Made by a program: the position numbers and the translations under genes. Shown piece by piece: positions 7,114 through 15,898 of a stretch of DNA of 26,490 nt (position 1 is the first letter of the stretch; each line of letters opens with the position of its first letter). The DNA is from a virus, in the IMG/VR virus record IMGVR_UViG_3300025732_000232, positions 1 to 26,490 of that record; one strand, written 5' to 3'. The notes beneath the pieces were generated by a model, which ran no database searches, was not told the DNA's origin, and was given only the letters and a program-made list of their open reading frames with translations.

Positions 7114-7563
7114 TTAGCCGACGGCCTGCGTGTTCACGCCCTTGTCGGAGGCCGACACGGGACCGGCTTCGCCCTTGGCGAGACGGCAGGAGGTGATGAC
7201 GCCGCAGGTCGAGGCCGGGGTGGCGTATACCGTGAGGTAACGCCGCTTGCCCCGGAGGTCGATGTCGAAGCGATGGGCGTAACCGACAGACGAGGTGGCG
7301 GTCGAGCCGCCTCCGACCGTGAAGTCGGTGCCGCCGACGAACCCGCTGATGTTCGCCTGCCCGCTGCCGCTCGTGTCCGACTGCGCCACCCGCAGCACGT
7401 TGGCGGCGGTCGTGGGACCGGATGCCGACGTGAACGGGGAGAACAGAACGTCGATCGACGCAAACTCGAAACCGAGCGTGTCGATCTCCAGCGAGTGGGT
7501 CGCGTTCAGGGCAACCGACGTTTCGGCCTTGCTGACGCTCTTGGTGGAAGCGACGAAGTTCAT
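7114..7563 (-). CDS. Probable head decoration or capsid accessory protein
   Basis: A 149-residue, Ser/Thr/Ala/Val-rich strand protein encoded directly after the major capsid gene, where decoration proteins are usually found. No enzyme motif, signal peptide or membrane segment is visible. A basic RGKRRYLTVYATP strand lies near residues 104-116. The ATG at 7563 has GGAG ten bases upstream. A strong hairpin follows its stop, consistent with an abundantly transcribed capsid unit. The role is inferred from position and composition; the family is not recognised. Confidence 0.65.
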   Translation of the reverse strand: MNFVASTKSVSKAETSVALNATHSLEIDTLGFEFASIDVLFSPFTSASGPTTAANVLRVAQSDTSGSGQANISGFVGGTDFTVGGGSTATSSVGYAHRFDIDLRGKRRYLTVYATPASTCGVITSCRLAKGEAGPVSASDKGVNTQAVG

Positions 7564-7594
7564 GAATCAGGTACTCCGAGGGAGAGGGTCAGGA

Positions 7595-8962
7595 TCAGCC
7601 GAACTTGAGGGCCACGATGGGACCGGCCTTGGTGGTCGACCCGAGGTCATTGACGACCATCGCGTTGCGAGTGGTCGCGAAGGTGAGGGTCTGGTCGAAC
7701 TCGATGTACCGCTCGGAAGCGGTCTTGATCGAGATGGCCCGACGCTCGCCGAAGATCGCGGCTTGCGACAGGTCGCCGAACAGGGCGGCCACCTTGCCGG
7801 TCGTGCCGGTCAGGTTGCTCTCCAGCGGCTGCACCAGCGTCACCGGGTAGCCGAGGAACGTCTCGCCGAAACCGCTCGCCACGTTGTCGCTGGAGTTGCC
7901 GCCCGCGCCGGACGAGCCGCCGGGGAGCATCGCCAGTCGCAGCATCGCCGAACCCCAGCCAGCCGGGGAGATGTACCACCGGGCGTTCCGGTTGCGAGCG
8001 TACATCGGCAACTTCGCGAGCAGGTCGGTGAAGTTCTTCATCGTCAGGTCGCTGAAGGTCGTGTTGCTCGTGGCAGTCACGACGCTCGCCGAGTAGGCCG
8101 ACTGGAGAATCTTCGTCGCCACGCCCGTCACGCCGTGGTAAGCCAGGGTGCCGTCACCGATGAAGCCCGCGTTGTCGAAGGCTTCGCTGAACGCCTGGGC
8201 CGTCTCGACAGCCATGGCATCGGCGAGGTCGATCACGGAGTCTTCGAGCAGCGAGTTCGGGGTGCGGTTCGCCACGCCCCAAATCTTCGCGGTGAGTTCC
8301 ACGTTGTCGAAGGTGACGTCGCTCGCGGCCACCTCGACGTTCTCGCCGACCGGGCGGGCCGTGAGGCCACCGGTGCGGCGGGCGTAGACAAGGGTGTCGC
8401 TGCTCATGTTGACCCGCTTGGCCTGCTGCGGGAACACGCCGAACTCCTCCACGAGCCGGATGATCTCGGACGACAACTCAGGGCTGGTCAGCACGCCGCC
8501 GAGCGAGTTGATGCCACCGGCCTGGGCACGGCTCTCAACGCCGTGATCCTTGCACCACCGCCGGGCCTCGGCATCGCCGAACACGTAGCCCTTGATGTGC
8601 ATGCCAGCGCGGTAGGCCCGCTCCGACGCATCGGGACCGGAGAACGCCTTGAGGGGACCGTGCGACTTCGGCACGGCGTAGTGACGCTTTTCCACTTCCG
8701 GCTCCTTGACCTCGGGGGTGTCGATCACCTTGGCGGGAGCGGAACGCTCCAGCACGGCACGCAGTTCGACTTCCTTCGCCTGCACCCGCTGCAGGAACTC
8801 GATCCGCTCGCGGAGCTTGTCGGCTCGCTGCTCAAGCGACCGCAGGGACGCCTCCTGCTCCTCGTCCATCGGGGCGGCGTCTTCTGGCGCACCCTCGGTC
8901 ATCGTCTCCATCTCGGCGACAACGGCGGCCAGTTCGTCGAGCAGTGCCTTGATCTTGTCCAC
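7595..8962 (-). CDS. Major capsid protein, HK97 fold, with N-terminal delta domain
   Basis: The 455-residue protein has an Ala/Glu-rich coiled-coil N-terminus (about 1-75), a linker rich in Pro/Glu (80-92), then the HK97-fold body starting near residues 145-160 (NSLGGVLTSPELSSEIIRLV). Typical features are the TARPVGENVEVAASDVTF segment of the E-loop, the FSEAFDNAGFIGDGT block, and the late LGYPVTLVQPL and ALFGDLSQAAIFGERR strands. The delta domain should act as scaffold and be removed by the protease encoded upstream. The start is GTG at 8962 with AGGAG nine bases upstream. Very confident. Confidence 0.95.
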   Translation of the reverse strand: MDKIKALLDELAAVVAEMETMTEGAPEDAAPMDEEQEASLRSLEQRADKLRERIEFLQRVQAKEVELRAVLERSAPAKVIDTPEVKEPEVEKRHYAVPKSHGPLKAFSGPDASERAYRAGMHIKGYVFGDAEARRWCKDHGVESRAQAGGINSLGGVLTSPELSSEIIRLVEEFGVFPQQAKRVNMSSDTLVYARRTGGLTARPVGENVEVAASDVTFDNVELTAKIWGVANRTPNSLLEDSVIDLADAMAVETAQAFSEAFDNAGFIGDGTLAYHGVTGVATKILQSAYSASVVTATSNTTFSDLTMKNFTDLLAKLPMYARNRNARWYISPAGWGSAMLRLAMLPGGSSGAGGNSSDNVASGFGETFLGYPVTLVQPLESNLTGTTGKVAALFGDLSQAAIFGERRAISIKTASERYIEFDQTLTFATTRNAMVVNDLGSTTKAGPIVALKFG

Positions 8963-9054
8963 GGTGGCGATCTCCTAGTTCGATTCGTGGCAACGCGGAC
9001 GCGTCGCCTACGGTTGAAACTACGAGCCACCCGCCCCACCCATGCAGATACTCA

Positions 9055-9234
9055 TCAGCGAGGCAGTAAAGAACTCACGCGGCGTACCTTGGTCGCCAAG
9101 ATGATTTGCTTGTCCGTGCAGCCGCACTTCGCGCACCGCAAGTACCGCGTCTGGTAGTCGCCGGATCGCTGCGACGACGCGACGAGAAGTTTGCCCACGC
9201 GGCACTTCGGGCAGGCTTCGCCGCTATTTGCCAT
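9055..9234 (-). CDS. Small zinc-ribbon protein (59 aa)
   Basis: A short gene between the prohead protease and the capsid gene. The product has two Cys knuckles, C-P-K-C at residues 8-11 and C-A-K-C-G-C at 34-39, with a short strand hairpin between them, the layout of a zinc ribbon. The ATG at 9234 overlaps the protease gene end by 11 bases and has GGAG just upstream. Such ribbons bind nucleic acid or proteins; here it could assist capsid gene expression or head assembly. The coding call is supported by the Cys pattern and ribosome site; function is unknown. Confidence 0.68.
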   Translation of the reverse strand: MANSGEACPKCRVGKLLVASSQRSGDYQTRYLRCAKCGCTDKQIILATKVRRVSSLLPR

Positions 9235-10228
9235 GCCGCTCCATCCACTCGCGGATTTCTTTGGACTTCATTCGCACGTACATCGCCGCTGCCGACTGCC
9301 GGTTCTGCTGCTGGCGGAACGCGTCGTAGGATCGCTTCGCCACCTTGGCGTCGGCATCGGGATAGGCCGGAAAGGTCACGGGGCCAACGTCGATCAAAGA
9401 CGCGACCCGCTTCACGGTGCGGATCGAGCGGCCATCTTCGATGCTCCACTCGTCGCCGCCGGGGGCAATCTGGAACGAGAACGACGAGCCACGCACGATG
9501 CCCGCGCTGATGTTAGAGGCGAGGTCGCGGCCGTAGGTGGTGTCAGGCACCGGGAACTCGTACCGCAGGCCAACGTCGTCGACCGACATTGAAAGCGTGC
9601 CGGGATAGCGGGCGAGCGGGAAGTTGGCGTCGTGGTTCCACAGCGCCCGCGTCTCCAGTGGTTTCTTGCGGCCGCGCCGCTCCGCGACGATGCCGAAGGC
9701 ATCTGGGTGGATTCGCTCGATGAACTCGCCGTCGAGTTCCAACGAGTTGACGCCGAACTTGGCGGCGTAGCCGACGATCCATCGCGTGTCGGCGGCTCCG
9801 TCCTGCGACCGCGACTCGATGCGGAGCAAGGGAAGGGTGCCGGATTCTTCTTCGTAGAGGCTGCGTCGTTCGATCATGCTGCGGTTCTCCTCGTCTGCGG
9901 CGTTCATCTGCTCGACCAGTTTTCGACTCCATGCCCACCCCGCGTCGGAGCCCCACAAGGCCCACGCGATTCGCCCGTTGCTCGGGAACCCCGGCTCGCC
10001 GGGACTCCACCCTTCGCCCTTCTTGTCCACCTCGTGACGGTCGAAGTACGCCTTCATGCGGCGTGCGGTTTGCGGGCTGATCGTCGTTCCGTTGGAGAGG
10101 TCGCGGGCGCGGGCGATGCCGACCGCCGTGCCACCGCGCCCGAACTCCTTCCGCCAATCCAGCCCCTTCTGTGCCTCCTTCCTCACGCCAGCCGGAGGCG
10201 TGAAGTCGATGTGGTCATACTTCGCCAT
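9224..10228 (-). CDS. Prohead maturation protease (S78/HK97 type) with N-terminal extension
   Basis: A 334-residue protein from the ATG at 10228. Residues 123-300 form the HK97-type prohead protease: W-I-V-G-Y-A-A-K-F-G near 150-159, the catalytic-type N-H-D (His199), and R-G-S-S-F-S-F with a probable nucleophile Ser249. Residues 1-105 form an extra domain with G-L-D-W-R-K-E-F-G-R-G-G-T and a G-R-I-A-W-A-L-W-G-S-D-A-G block, seen in other phage head-cluster proteins but without a function known to me. It should cleave scaffold and capsid delta domain during maturation. It overlaps the portal gene end by 14 bases. A longer upstream reading is portal-gene shadow. Confidence 0.9.
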   Translation of the reverse strand: MAKYDHIDFTPPAGVRKEAQKGLDWRKEFGRGGTAVGIARARDLSNGTTISPQTARRMKAYFDRHEVDKKGEGWSPGEPGFPSNGRIAWALWGSDAGWAWSRKLVEQMNAADEENRSMIERRSLYEEESGTLPLLRIESRSQDGAADTRWIVGYAAKFGVNSLELDGEFIERIHPDAFGIVAERRGRKKPLETRALWNHDANFPLARYPGTLSMSVDDVGLRYEFPVPDTTYGRDLASNISAGIVRGSSFSFQIAPGGDEWSIEDGRSIRTVKRVASLIDVGPVTFPAYPDADAKVAKRSYDAFRQQQNRQSAAAMYVRMKSKEIREWMERHGK

Positions 10229-10517
10229 CGCCGCTTGGCTCCTTGATCGTCTGCGGCGAGTCGTCCACCCACACATCAACGTCGATGCCAGCCGCCTCGG
10301 CGGCTTCGGCCTTGAGCGTGTCGCCGCCGACGAGCAGCACCTGCGAGAACGACTCGGCGTATTCGCCAAGAGATGAGATCACCTTCTCTCGATCTTCCTC
10401 GGGACGACGCGAGATCATCACGACCGTGTTGCCGTCGGCGACCGACTTGCGGGCGAACTCGCCCCACAACTGCGGATCGGCGGCGAACGTGCGGTCGAAG
10501 TCGATGCTGATGGTCAT
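10215..10517 (-). other. HAD-like domain at portal C-terminus, possible internal start
   Basis: An in-frame ATG at 10517 with GAGG about eight bases upstream could yield a separate 100-residue protein containing the whole HAD-like domain. Motif I is D-x-D-x-T, motif II a hydrophobic strand ending in Ser, motif III a Lys in LVGGDTLKAEAAEAAGI, and motif IV W-V-D-D-S. Such small HADs include phosphatases and polynucleotide phosphatases. Whether it is made only as a portal tail, or also alone, cannot be told from the sequence. Confidence 0.5.
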
Positions 10518-12029
10518 GGCCCGTGCCTCGGGCAGCGCGCGGCCCACGGGAGCCGGTGGCGGCGTGGCGGGCGTGGCAGCGGCGGGGCGGTCTGCGACCC
10601 CGGCGAGAATCGCCGCAATCTGTGCGGTGTTTATGCTCGGAAACGCCGCAGCGACCATCGCCGCAGCCCCGTCCTTGCTCACGAGCCCATCGACCACCGA
10701 CTGGATGATCGCGATGAGGCCGGTGATCTGCGCTCCGTTGAGCGAGATGTCCGCGACCTGCGGCTCCTCGGGCTGTGCCGGTGCCGCAGGCTCGCCTTCC
10801 GCCGCCGCCGCCACACCGCCCTCGACGGCCTGCCCGTCGATGCCGCTGTCGGGCTGCTGCTGGGCCAGCACATCGTCGACAGAAGGCGGCGCACCAAGCG
10901 TCCCCATGTTGAGCGGCCGATAGCGTTCGTCGCCGCCCTCGACTGGATCGAGGTTCTCGCTGGCTCTGATATCGTTCGTCGAAACGACGCCGATGTCCCA
11001 CATCGCCCGGTTGTACGCGGCACGGCTCGCGGAGTCGCCACGCAGCAGGCCACGCACGTCGAACTCGATGAGGTAGCGATCGTCGTCTCCGAGCAGGTCA
11101 CGCATCATCGCCGTCTCGATGCGGCGCAGCAGCGGGACGATGGTGTGCGTCACAAACTCGATCTCGGCCTGCGGCGTGCTTGGCTCTAGGCCGAGCAGGT
11201 AGCCGGGGCACCGGAAAAGTCTGGCGATCTCGCGCAACTGGTACTGCCGAAGTTCCAAAAACTGAGCATCACTGTTGCTGCTCTGCGGAATATCGTACGG
11301 CTTGAGGCCGCCGGTCAGCACCGCCGTCTCGTGCGAGTTGCCGACGCCGCCGTGCCGCCGGTTCCACTGCGAGCGGAGCATCTCGCGGGCCTCGGCGTTG
11401 AGTTGCCCGTCGGTGGACAACACGAAGCCGGGGCGTGCCCCGGCTGCGAAAAACCGCTCGCCGTGGAGTTCGCACGCCCGCGCAAGCGCGATAGCCGCCT
11501 TGCACTCCTCAACGATCTTGATGCCGTTCACGCCGTCGTCGGACGGGCCGCGAATGTGAAGGATCAAATCCTGTGCGATAGGCCGCTCTTGGCCGCTGGC
11601 CTCGCGGTACTTGTACCGCAGGCTGCCGTTCTCGACCCGCTCGTTCTTCATGCGGCTGGGGTGCAGCGGCTCGATCTTCCCAGCCTTGAGTTCGGAGAAC
11701 GCGTCGCCCCACAGGTCGAGGTGCATAACCAACTGCTCTCGCCACTCAAACGAAGTTTGCCAGCCGTTCGGCTGTGTGTGCAGTTGGCGGTAGAGAGGCA
11801 GTTCGCGGGCGATCCGCTTGCCGCCTCGCGGCGTTCGCTCGTACACATGCAGCGGCAGGCTGGCGACCGTCTCCGCACGGATGCGGACGCATGAGAAAAC
11901 CGCAGACACGGTGTGAGCGTTGTCGGCGTTGATCCTGACGCCTGCACTGCTGCGGCTCGGGGAGTCCTCGTCCCACGAGTCCATGCGCTCCTCGCCGGGG
12001 AGCCAGAGGATGCGGTTGTCAGCGATCAT
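10215..12029 (-). CDS. Portal protein with C-terminal HAD-like domain
   Basis: A 604-residue protein; residues about 30-400 are an HK97-type portal (VFSCVRIRAETVASLPLHVY near the start, LRQYQLREIARLFRCPGYLL in the middle, and an ASRAAYNRAMWDIGV helix with an SENLDPVEGGD block). Portals form the dodecameric DNA channel at the capsid vertex. An Ala/Pro-rich linker and a helical L-N-G-A-Q-I-T-G-L segment (about 445-490) lead to residues 505-604, which carry all four HAD motifs: D-F-D-R-T (D510, D512), V-V-M-I-S (S540), a Lys near 573, and D-D (589-590). The ATG at 12029 overlaps the terminase stop (ATGA). The fused enzyme-like domain is unusual. Confidence 0.93.
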   Translation of the reverse strand: MIADNRILWLPGEERMDSWDEDSPSRSSAGVRINADNAHTVSAVFSCVRIRAETVASLPLHVYERTPRGGKRIARELPLYRQLHTQPNGWQTSFEWREQLVMHLDLWGDAFSELKAGKIEPLHPSRMKNERVENGSLRYKYREASGQERPIAQDLILHIRGPSDDGVNGIKIVEECKAAIALARACELHGERFFAAGARPGFVLSTDGQLNAEAREMLRSQWNRRHGGVGNSHETAVLTGGLKPYDIPQSSNSDAQFLELRQYQLREIARLFRCPGYLLGLEPSTPQAEIEFVTHTIVPLLRRIETAMMRDLLGDDDRYLIEFDVRGLLRGDSASRAAYNRAMWDIGVVSTNDIRASENLDPVEGGDERYRPLNMGTLGAPPSVDDVLAQQQPDSGIDGQAVEGGVAAAAEGEPAAPAQPEEPQVADISLNGAQITGLIAIIQSVVDGLVSKDGAAAMVAAAFPSINTAQIAAILAGVADRPAAATPATPPPAPVGRALPEARAMTISIDFDRTFAADPQLWGEFARKSVADGNTVVMISRRPEEDREKVISSLGEYAESFSQVLLVGGDTLKAEAAEAAGIDVDVWVDDSPQTIKEPSGDGEV

Positions 12030-13633
12030 ATGAAGAAGATTTCTGGTGTGTCCGGCGGCTTCTGCTCGTTGCCCATCCAGCATCCGATGGCCTGACACAA
12101 GGCAACGATGCCGTCGATTCGTTCCGTGGACTTGGCCTTGCTTGGGAAAATGTTCCCGTACCGATCCTCTTGGACGGCGACGTTTCCGGCGCACCACGAC
12201 AGCACCGGGTGGCCGTTGTGCCGAACCTTGGAGTTGGTGATCAAGTTCTCCAGCGACTTGGCAGGCGCGCTCATGGCGCGGCCGCCCTGCGGGTATCCTC
12301 GCACCTCCACCCCGTCCCCTTGCAGCATATTGGCGATCATCTGCCCGTTGAACTTGAGATCGACGGCCAACTGCCGAACGCCGTACTGGGAGCAGATTTC
12401 GGTGATGTCGCGGTGGAGGACGGTGTAGTCGGTCACGTTCCCGTCCGTGACCTTGATGAACCCGTCGCGAATCCAGCCGAGATAGTCCACCTTGTCGCGG
12501 TTCGTCCGCTCCACGGCGTTCGCCTCGGGAATCCAGAAGAACGGCAGAACGTCGATGCTGCCGTCCTCGGTGTCGGGGCAGATCAGCACGAGGGCCGTGA
12601 GGTCGTAGGTGGTCGCGAGGTCGAGGCCCGCGTAGACGGGCCGGTCGCCGAAGTCGCGGAGCGGCAGGGAGCCTTGCTGCCACGTTTCCGGCGACAGCCA
12701 GCGAACATCGGAGGTCGTCCACGTATTGAGCCGGTATCGGAGAAACGAGTTCAACTTCGTCGGCGACTGCTCGGCTTCCTTCGCGTCCGCTGCGAAAACG
12801 TCCTCCTTGATCGTCACGCCCCACGACGGGTTCGCCTGCGGCCAAACGTCGGGGTCTTTCCAATCGGCGTCCTCCTCCATCTCGTAGATGCAGGAAAAGA
12901 ACGACGGGTCGTGCTTCCAGTTCGCCGCGACCGCCTTGGCGTACTGGTACTGCTCGTAGCAGATGCCCTTGCGGTCGTAGCCCGCCGTCGTGATCGACAC
13001 GAGGAGCGGCTGCTCCCGTGCTGCACCGCCGTAGCGGAGGGCGTCCCAGAGACGGCGATCTTTCTGGGCGTGCAACTCATCGAACAGCAGGCCGTGAATG
13101 TTCAAGCCTTCCGCGCGGAACGCGTCGGCGGAAAGGACGCGGTAGAACGACGCCTCCTTGCGGTAGGCGATCGTGCGGCGGGAGTCGATGACCTCAAGCA
13201 CCTGTGAGAGTTGCGGCGACGCCCGCACCATGCTCGCGGCCTCGCGGTAGACCACCGAGGCTTGCTCACGATCTGCAGCCGCGCCGTAGACCTCGGCACC
13301 GTTCTCGCCGTCCATGACGAGCAGGTAGAGCCCGATGCCCGCGAGCAGGGTGGACTTGCCCTGCTTCTTCGCCGTCGAGATGTAGGCCACGCGGTAGCGG
13401 CGGGTATCGTCGGCGAGCCGCTTCCAGCCGAACAACTCGCCGATCATCACGGCCTGCCACTCAAGCAGCGTGAACGGCTGGCCTGCGTGCTTGCCCTTGC
13501 TGTGCCGCAGCCAGCCCTCGAAAAACTCGATGGCGTGCTTCGCGGCCTCGGGGTCGAAGTAGTAGTCAAGCCCCTGACGAGCGGCGTCGCTTCGCAGCGT
13601 AGGCGGCAACCGGGTCTGTATCTGCGTTTCCAT
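12026..13633 (-). CDS. Terminase large subunit (HK97 type)
   Basis: The 535-residue protein is the DNA-packaging motor ATPase and nuclease. The ATPase part has a Walker A-type S-T-A-K-K-Q-G-K-S-T at residues 86-95 and a Walker B G-L-L-F-D-E at 181-186. The nuclease part begins with V-Y-A-G-L-D-L-A near 333-340 (metal-binding D338), followed by conserved D-L-K-F-N-G-Q-M-I and the N-S-K-V-R-H-N-G-H-P-V-L-S-W block. It starts at an ATG inside the small terminase gene (68-base overlap, weak AGGT site) and ends overlapping the portal ATG. Confidence 0.95.
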   Translation of the reverse strand: METQIQTRLPPTLRSDAARQGLDYYFDPEAAKHAIEFFEGWLRHSKGKHAGQPFTLLEWQAVMIGELFGWKRLADDTRRYRVAYISTAKKQGKSTLLAGIGLYLLVMDGENGAEVYGAAADREQASVVYREAASMVRASPQLSQVLEVIDSRRTIAYRKEASFYRVLSADAFRAEGLNIHGLLFDELHAQKDRRLWDALRYGGAAREQPLLVSITTAGYDRKGICYEQYQYAKAVAANWKHDPSFFSCIYEMEEDADWKDPDVWPQANPSWGVTIKEDVFAADAKEAEQSPTKLNSFLRYRLNTWTTSDVRWLSPETWQQGSLPLRDFGDRPVYAGLDLATTYDLTALVLICPDTEDGSIDVLPFFWIPEANAVERTNRDKVDYLGWIRDGFIKVTDGNVTDYTVLHRDITEICSQYGVRQLAVDLKFNGQMIANMLQGDGVEVRGYPQGGRAMSAPAKSLENLITNSKVRHNGHPVLSWCAGNVAVQEDRYGNIFPSKAKSTERIDGIVALCQAIGCWMGNEQKPPDTPEIFFI

Positions 13634-14093
13634 TCGTCGATACCTGCGACCGGCTGCTCGGGTTCAAGCCGAAGTCTTGCTGCATCCGGCGGATGTCGCT
13701 GCGGAGCGACCGCTCATCGACGGCCCACGAGTGCGGCTGCGTCCACTTGATCCGCAACTTCCCGTCGGTGCGATTCGGGTCTGTCTCCATCATCACGTTG
13801 TCGCGGCCGAACTGCTTGCACTTCGACTTCGCCTCCAGCCACTTAGACCATGCGTGGCAATAGATCGCCCATGCGTCGATGTCGGCCTCGGTGAACACCC
13901 GCATCCGCCGCAGCATCGGCACGGTGTCGTTCCACTTCTTGACCGCCACCGGGTCGTCGGCAATCGACTCGGGCGGATCGAGGTTGTCGAGCAGTTCTGG
14001 CGTAGGCTCGTTCGACGGCAGAGCGTCCTTCGACGGGTTGCCGCGAATGTATTTGAGGATCGACGGTTCGGGGGCGGGGCCGCGTTTGCCCAT
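13566..14093 (-). CDS. Terminase small subunit (P27 family)
   Basis: The 175-residue protein opens with the signature M-G-K-R-G-P-A-P-E-P-x-I-L-K and R-G-N-P-S-K block of P27-type small terminases, followed by an LRRMRVFTEADIDAWAIYC helix pair and an R-S-D-I-R-R-M-Q-Q-D-F-G-L-N-P segment at 138-150. It recognises phage DNA and loads the large subunit. A basic C-terminus (A-K-R-R-R-S) may contact DNA. It lies six bases after the TAGT gene stop; its ribosome site is weak, so translation may depend on that gene. Confidence 0.92.
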   Translation of the reverse strand: MGKRGPAPEPSILKYIRGNPSKDALPSNEPTPELLDNLDPPESIADDPVAVKKWNDTVPMLRRMRVFTEADIDAWAIYCHAWSKWLEAKSKCKQFGRDNVMMETDPNRTDGKLRIKWTQPHSWAVDERSLRSDIRRMQQDFGLNPSSRSQVSTNGNADTDPVAAYAAKRRRSSGA

Positions 14094-14099
14094 TTGGTC

Positions 14100-14972
14100 T
14101 TAGTTCCAAGGTGGAGGAGGGGCGAACTTTCGAGTCGCAGCGATCACTGCACGCTCGCATTGCTGGATCTGTTTGCTGTTCATCGTACGCCGTAAAACCA
14201 CGTGACTTCCATCAGGCCATCCTGCCTTCTTCGCGTATCGAATCAAACGCGGATAGGTCTTCACAAGGTGCTCTGCTTCGACAAGTTTTTGTGGTGTTCT
14301 CTGCTCGATGCTTCCGTATGCTCCTGCGGTGTATCTCTTACAGTCTGGAAGCACCCATTGGTTGACAACAACACACCCGAATCTTTCGATGTTCTTTGCC
14401 GTCCAGCAAAGATCGTCGATCATTTGGGCTTTTGTGTCGAATCGCATGGATGACTTCTGGACAACCCAAGCACGCCCGTCAGCGAGTACGTTGAATCTCC
14501 ACTTTGCGTCACGAAACACCGGGTTTTCGATTCCGCAAAAACCGCCGAGCTTAGCCCCAACAGCGCCGCACGCAGCCACCACCTCGTTGGCTCGCCTCAT
14601 GAAAGAACTGAGGCTCAACTGCTTCTTGAACAACCCCCGAAACTGCGATTGGTTGTCGATTGAGATTCCAAGCCTCGTGTCTGACCTCGCATCGTAGTCT
14701 TGGAGTTCCGTTACCTTTTTGAGATCGTCCACGAAGAAGACAGCCCATTCGCCATCGTCCATCATCTCGAGCGCGGCATTTCTGTTGTTTGCGAGGCCTT
14801 TTGGCATGCCGGTTGCGACGATGTTGTTTTTATCAACGCGTCCGCACTCGATGAACCGCTTCTTTGCTTCTTCCGTGTGGCACAGCACTGTGTGATCCAC
14901 TCCGCTTTCCTTTAGCATCAACGGCGTACTGATTGAGTCATATCGGTCGTAGGTGAAAACGAAAACTTTCAT
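14100..14972 (-). CDS. TET-associated glycosyltransferase (TAGT)
   Basis: A 290-residue GT-A-type enzyme. Visible marks are the VFVFTYDRYDSISTP start (residues 3-17), the VDHTVLCHTEEAKKRF strand-helix (25-40), a G-M-P-K-G-L-A-N-N-R-N-A-A-L block (55-68), and F-F-V-D-D-L with the metal-binding Asp pair D82-D83. I recognise this pattern as the TAGT family, found beside phage TET/JBP dioxygenases, where it transfers sugar to the hydroxymethyl group of oxidised cytosine. The ATG overlaps the TET stop by four bases (ATGA). GC is visibly lower than in the terminase genes. The donor sugar is unknown. Confidence 0.85.
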   Translation of the reverse strand: MKVFVFTYDRYDSISTPLMLKESGVDHTVLCHTEEAKKRFIECGRVDKNNIVATGMPKGLANNRNAALEMMDDGEWAVFFVDDLKKVTELQDYDARSDTRLGISIDNQSQFRGLFKKQLSLSSFMRRANEVVAACGAVGAKLGGFCGIENPVFRDAKWRFNVLADGRAWVVQKSSMRFDTKAQMIDDLCWTAKNIERFGCVVVNQWVLPDCKRYTAGAYGSIEQRTPQKLVEAEHLVKTYPRLIRYAKKAGWPDGSHVVLRRTMNSKQIQQCERAVIAATRKFAPPPPWN

Positions 14973-15898
14973 TGGTTGCCGCCAACGAGCGGCTCTCCTC
15001 TCTTGCGGTTCTTTGCCCAGTCGATTTCGTCTTTTGCTGACCGGCAGTGAATCATCTTCTCGCGGTAGTAGAAGACGAGCGTGATTCGCTCATAGCCGAG
15101 GCGCATCCGCGTAAAACCGGTGTTGCTATGCCACTCATGGACGTCCGCGAGGCATAGGCAACCGTGAGCAAAGTTCACGGCAACTCGGTACGCAGGGAAC
15201 ACCAGATACGCTCCGTCGTACTTGTCGTTCCGCAGGCAAGACATGACGCCAAACCCGGCGTGCAGGTCACCAGCGTCCTTGTGCGTGGCCGTCTGGAAGT
15301 TCTTGTTAACCGTGACGGTCGTGAACGTGCTTTGCGGAATGACCCAATCCGATGCCGTGCGACTGGCGTATTCACGTTGCACGGCCCAACGATCAGGCAT
15401 GAACTCGCGGAAGCCCTCGTCGGCTCGCTCGATGTATGGGAGAAACCGCTGCCATGCCGCTGCCTGAGAAATGAGGAATGACGTCTGCCTGCAAAATGGG
15501 AACCTCGCGGAGCGGTCGAAGTATCCGACAATGCCGCTTTCCACCGCGCCACCGCGAGTAGTGTTGCTGATCGTTCCATCTTCTTTGATGGTGCGGAAGT
15601 GCGTCTTTGAGTGGGCTGCGATTGGGCGATGCGTTCCAAGTTCGACCTTCGTCAAATCCCCCGCTGCCATTCCGCGGTTGTTTGTTTTTGTCGCGGCTTT
15701 TCGGCACGCCGGAATGACTGACTTGCACAACGCGTCACTGAACCATCGAGGCCGGTACTTCACGAGCGGCGAGCCGTCCGGCTTAAACACTTCGCACGGC
15801 TCATCGCCGCCGAGCAGCACGTCGTAGTGCGACTCGTCGAGTTTGGTTCCGGCGAGGTGGTCGGCGTCAAACTTCGCCTTACAGTGATGCACTTGCAC
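14969..15898 (-). CDS. TET/JBP-family 2-oxoglutarate/Fe(II) DNA dioxygenase
   Basis: A 309-residue protein with the double-stranded beta-helix iron site: T-H-K-D (H206, D208) within TVTVNKNFQTATHKDAGDLH, a distal His in A-D-V-H-E-W-H-S-N (H254 or H257), and Arg residues in R-M-R-L-G-Y-E-R that can bind 2-oxoglutarate. The asparagine just before the HxD and the following G-D-L fit TET/JBP enzymes. Phage TETs oxidise 5-methylcytosine in DNA to hydroxymethylcytosine. The GTG at 15898 has GGAGG nine bases upstream inside the ParB-like gene (20-base overlap). With TAGT downstream this forms a hypermodification pair. Substrate base is inferred; thymine is an alternative. Confidence 0.88.
   Translation of the reverse strand: MQVHHCKAKFDADHLAGTKLDESHYDVLLGGDEPCEVFKPDGSPLVKYRPRWFSDALCKSVIPACRKAATKTNNRGMAAGDLTKVELGTHRPIAAHSKTHFRTIKEDGTISNTTRGGAVESGIVGYFDRSARFPFCRQTSFLISQAAAWQRFLPYIERADEGFREFMPDRWAVQREYASRTASDWVIPQSTFTTVTVNKNFQTATHKDAGDLHAGFGVMSCLRNDKYDGAYLVFPAYRVAVNFAHGCLCLADVHEWHSNTGFTRMRLGYERITLVFYYREKMIHCRSAKDEIDWAKNRKRGEPLVGGNQ

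Noticed and set aside
7295-9157. 620-codon open frame on the plus strand opposite the capsid gene
   Set aside because: It is antisense to a clear HK97 capsid gene; high-GC coding DNA commonly leaves a long open frame on the other strand. The protein is His/Arg/Gly-rich and matches no family.
10229-10369. Upstream extension of the prohead protease to 10369
   Set aside because: Residues before the ATG at 10228 are Ser/Arg-rich and lie over the portal's HAD-coding region in another frame.
12030-12863. N-terminal extension of the portal reading frame to 12863
   Set aside because: It lies entirely inside the large terminase gene in another frame and is Arg/Pro-rich. The ATG at 12029 overlaps the terminase stop and gives a normal portal start.
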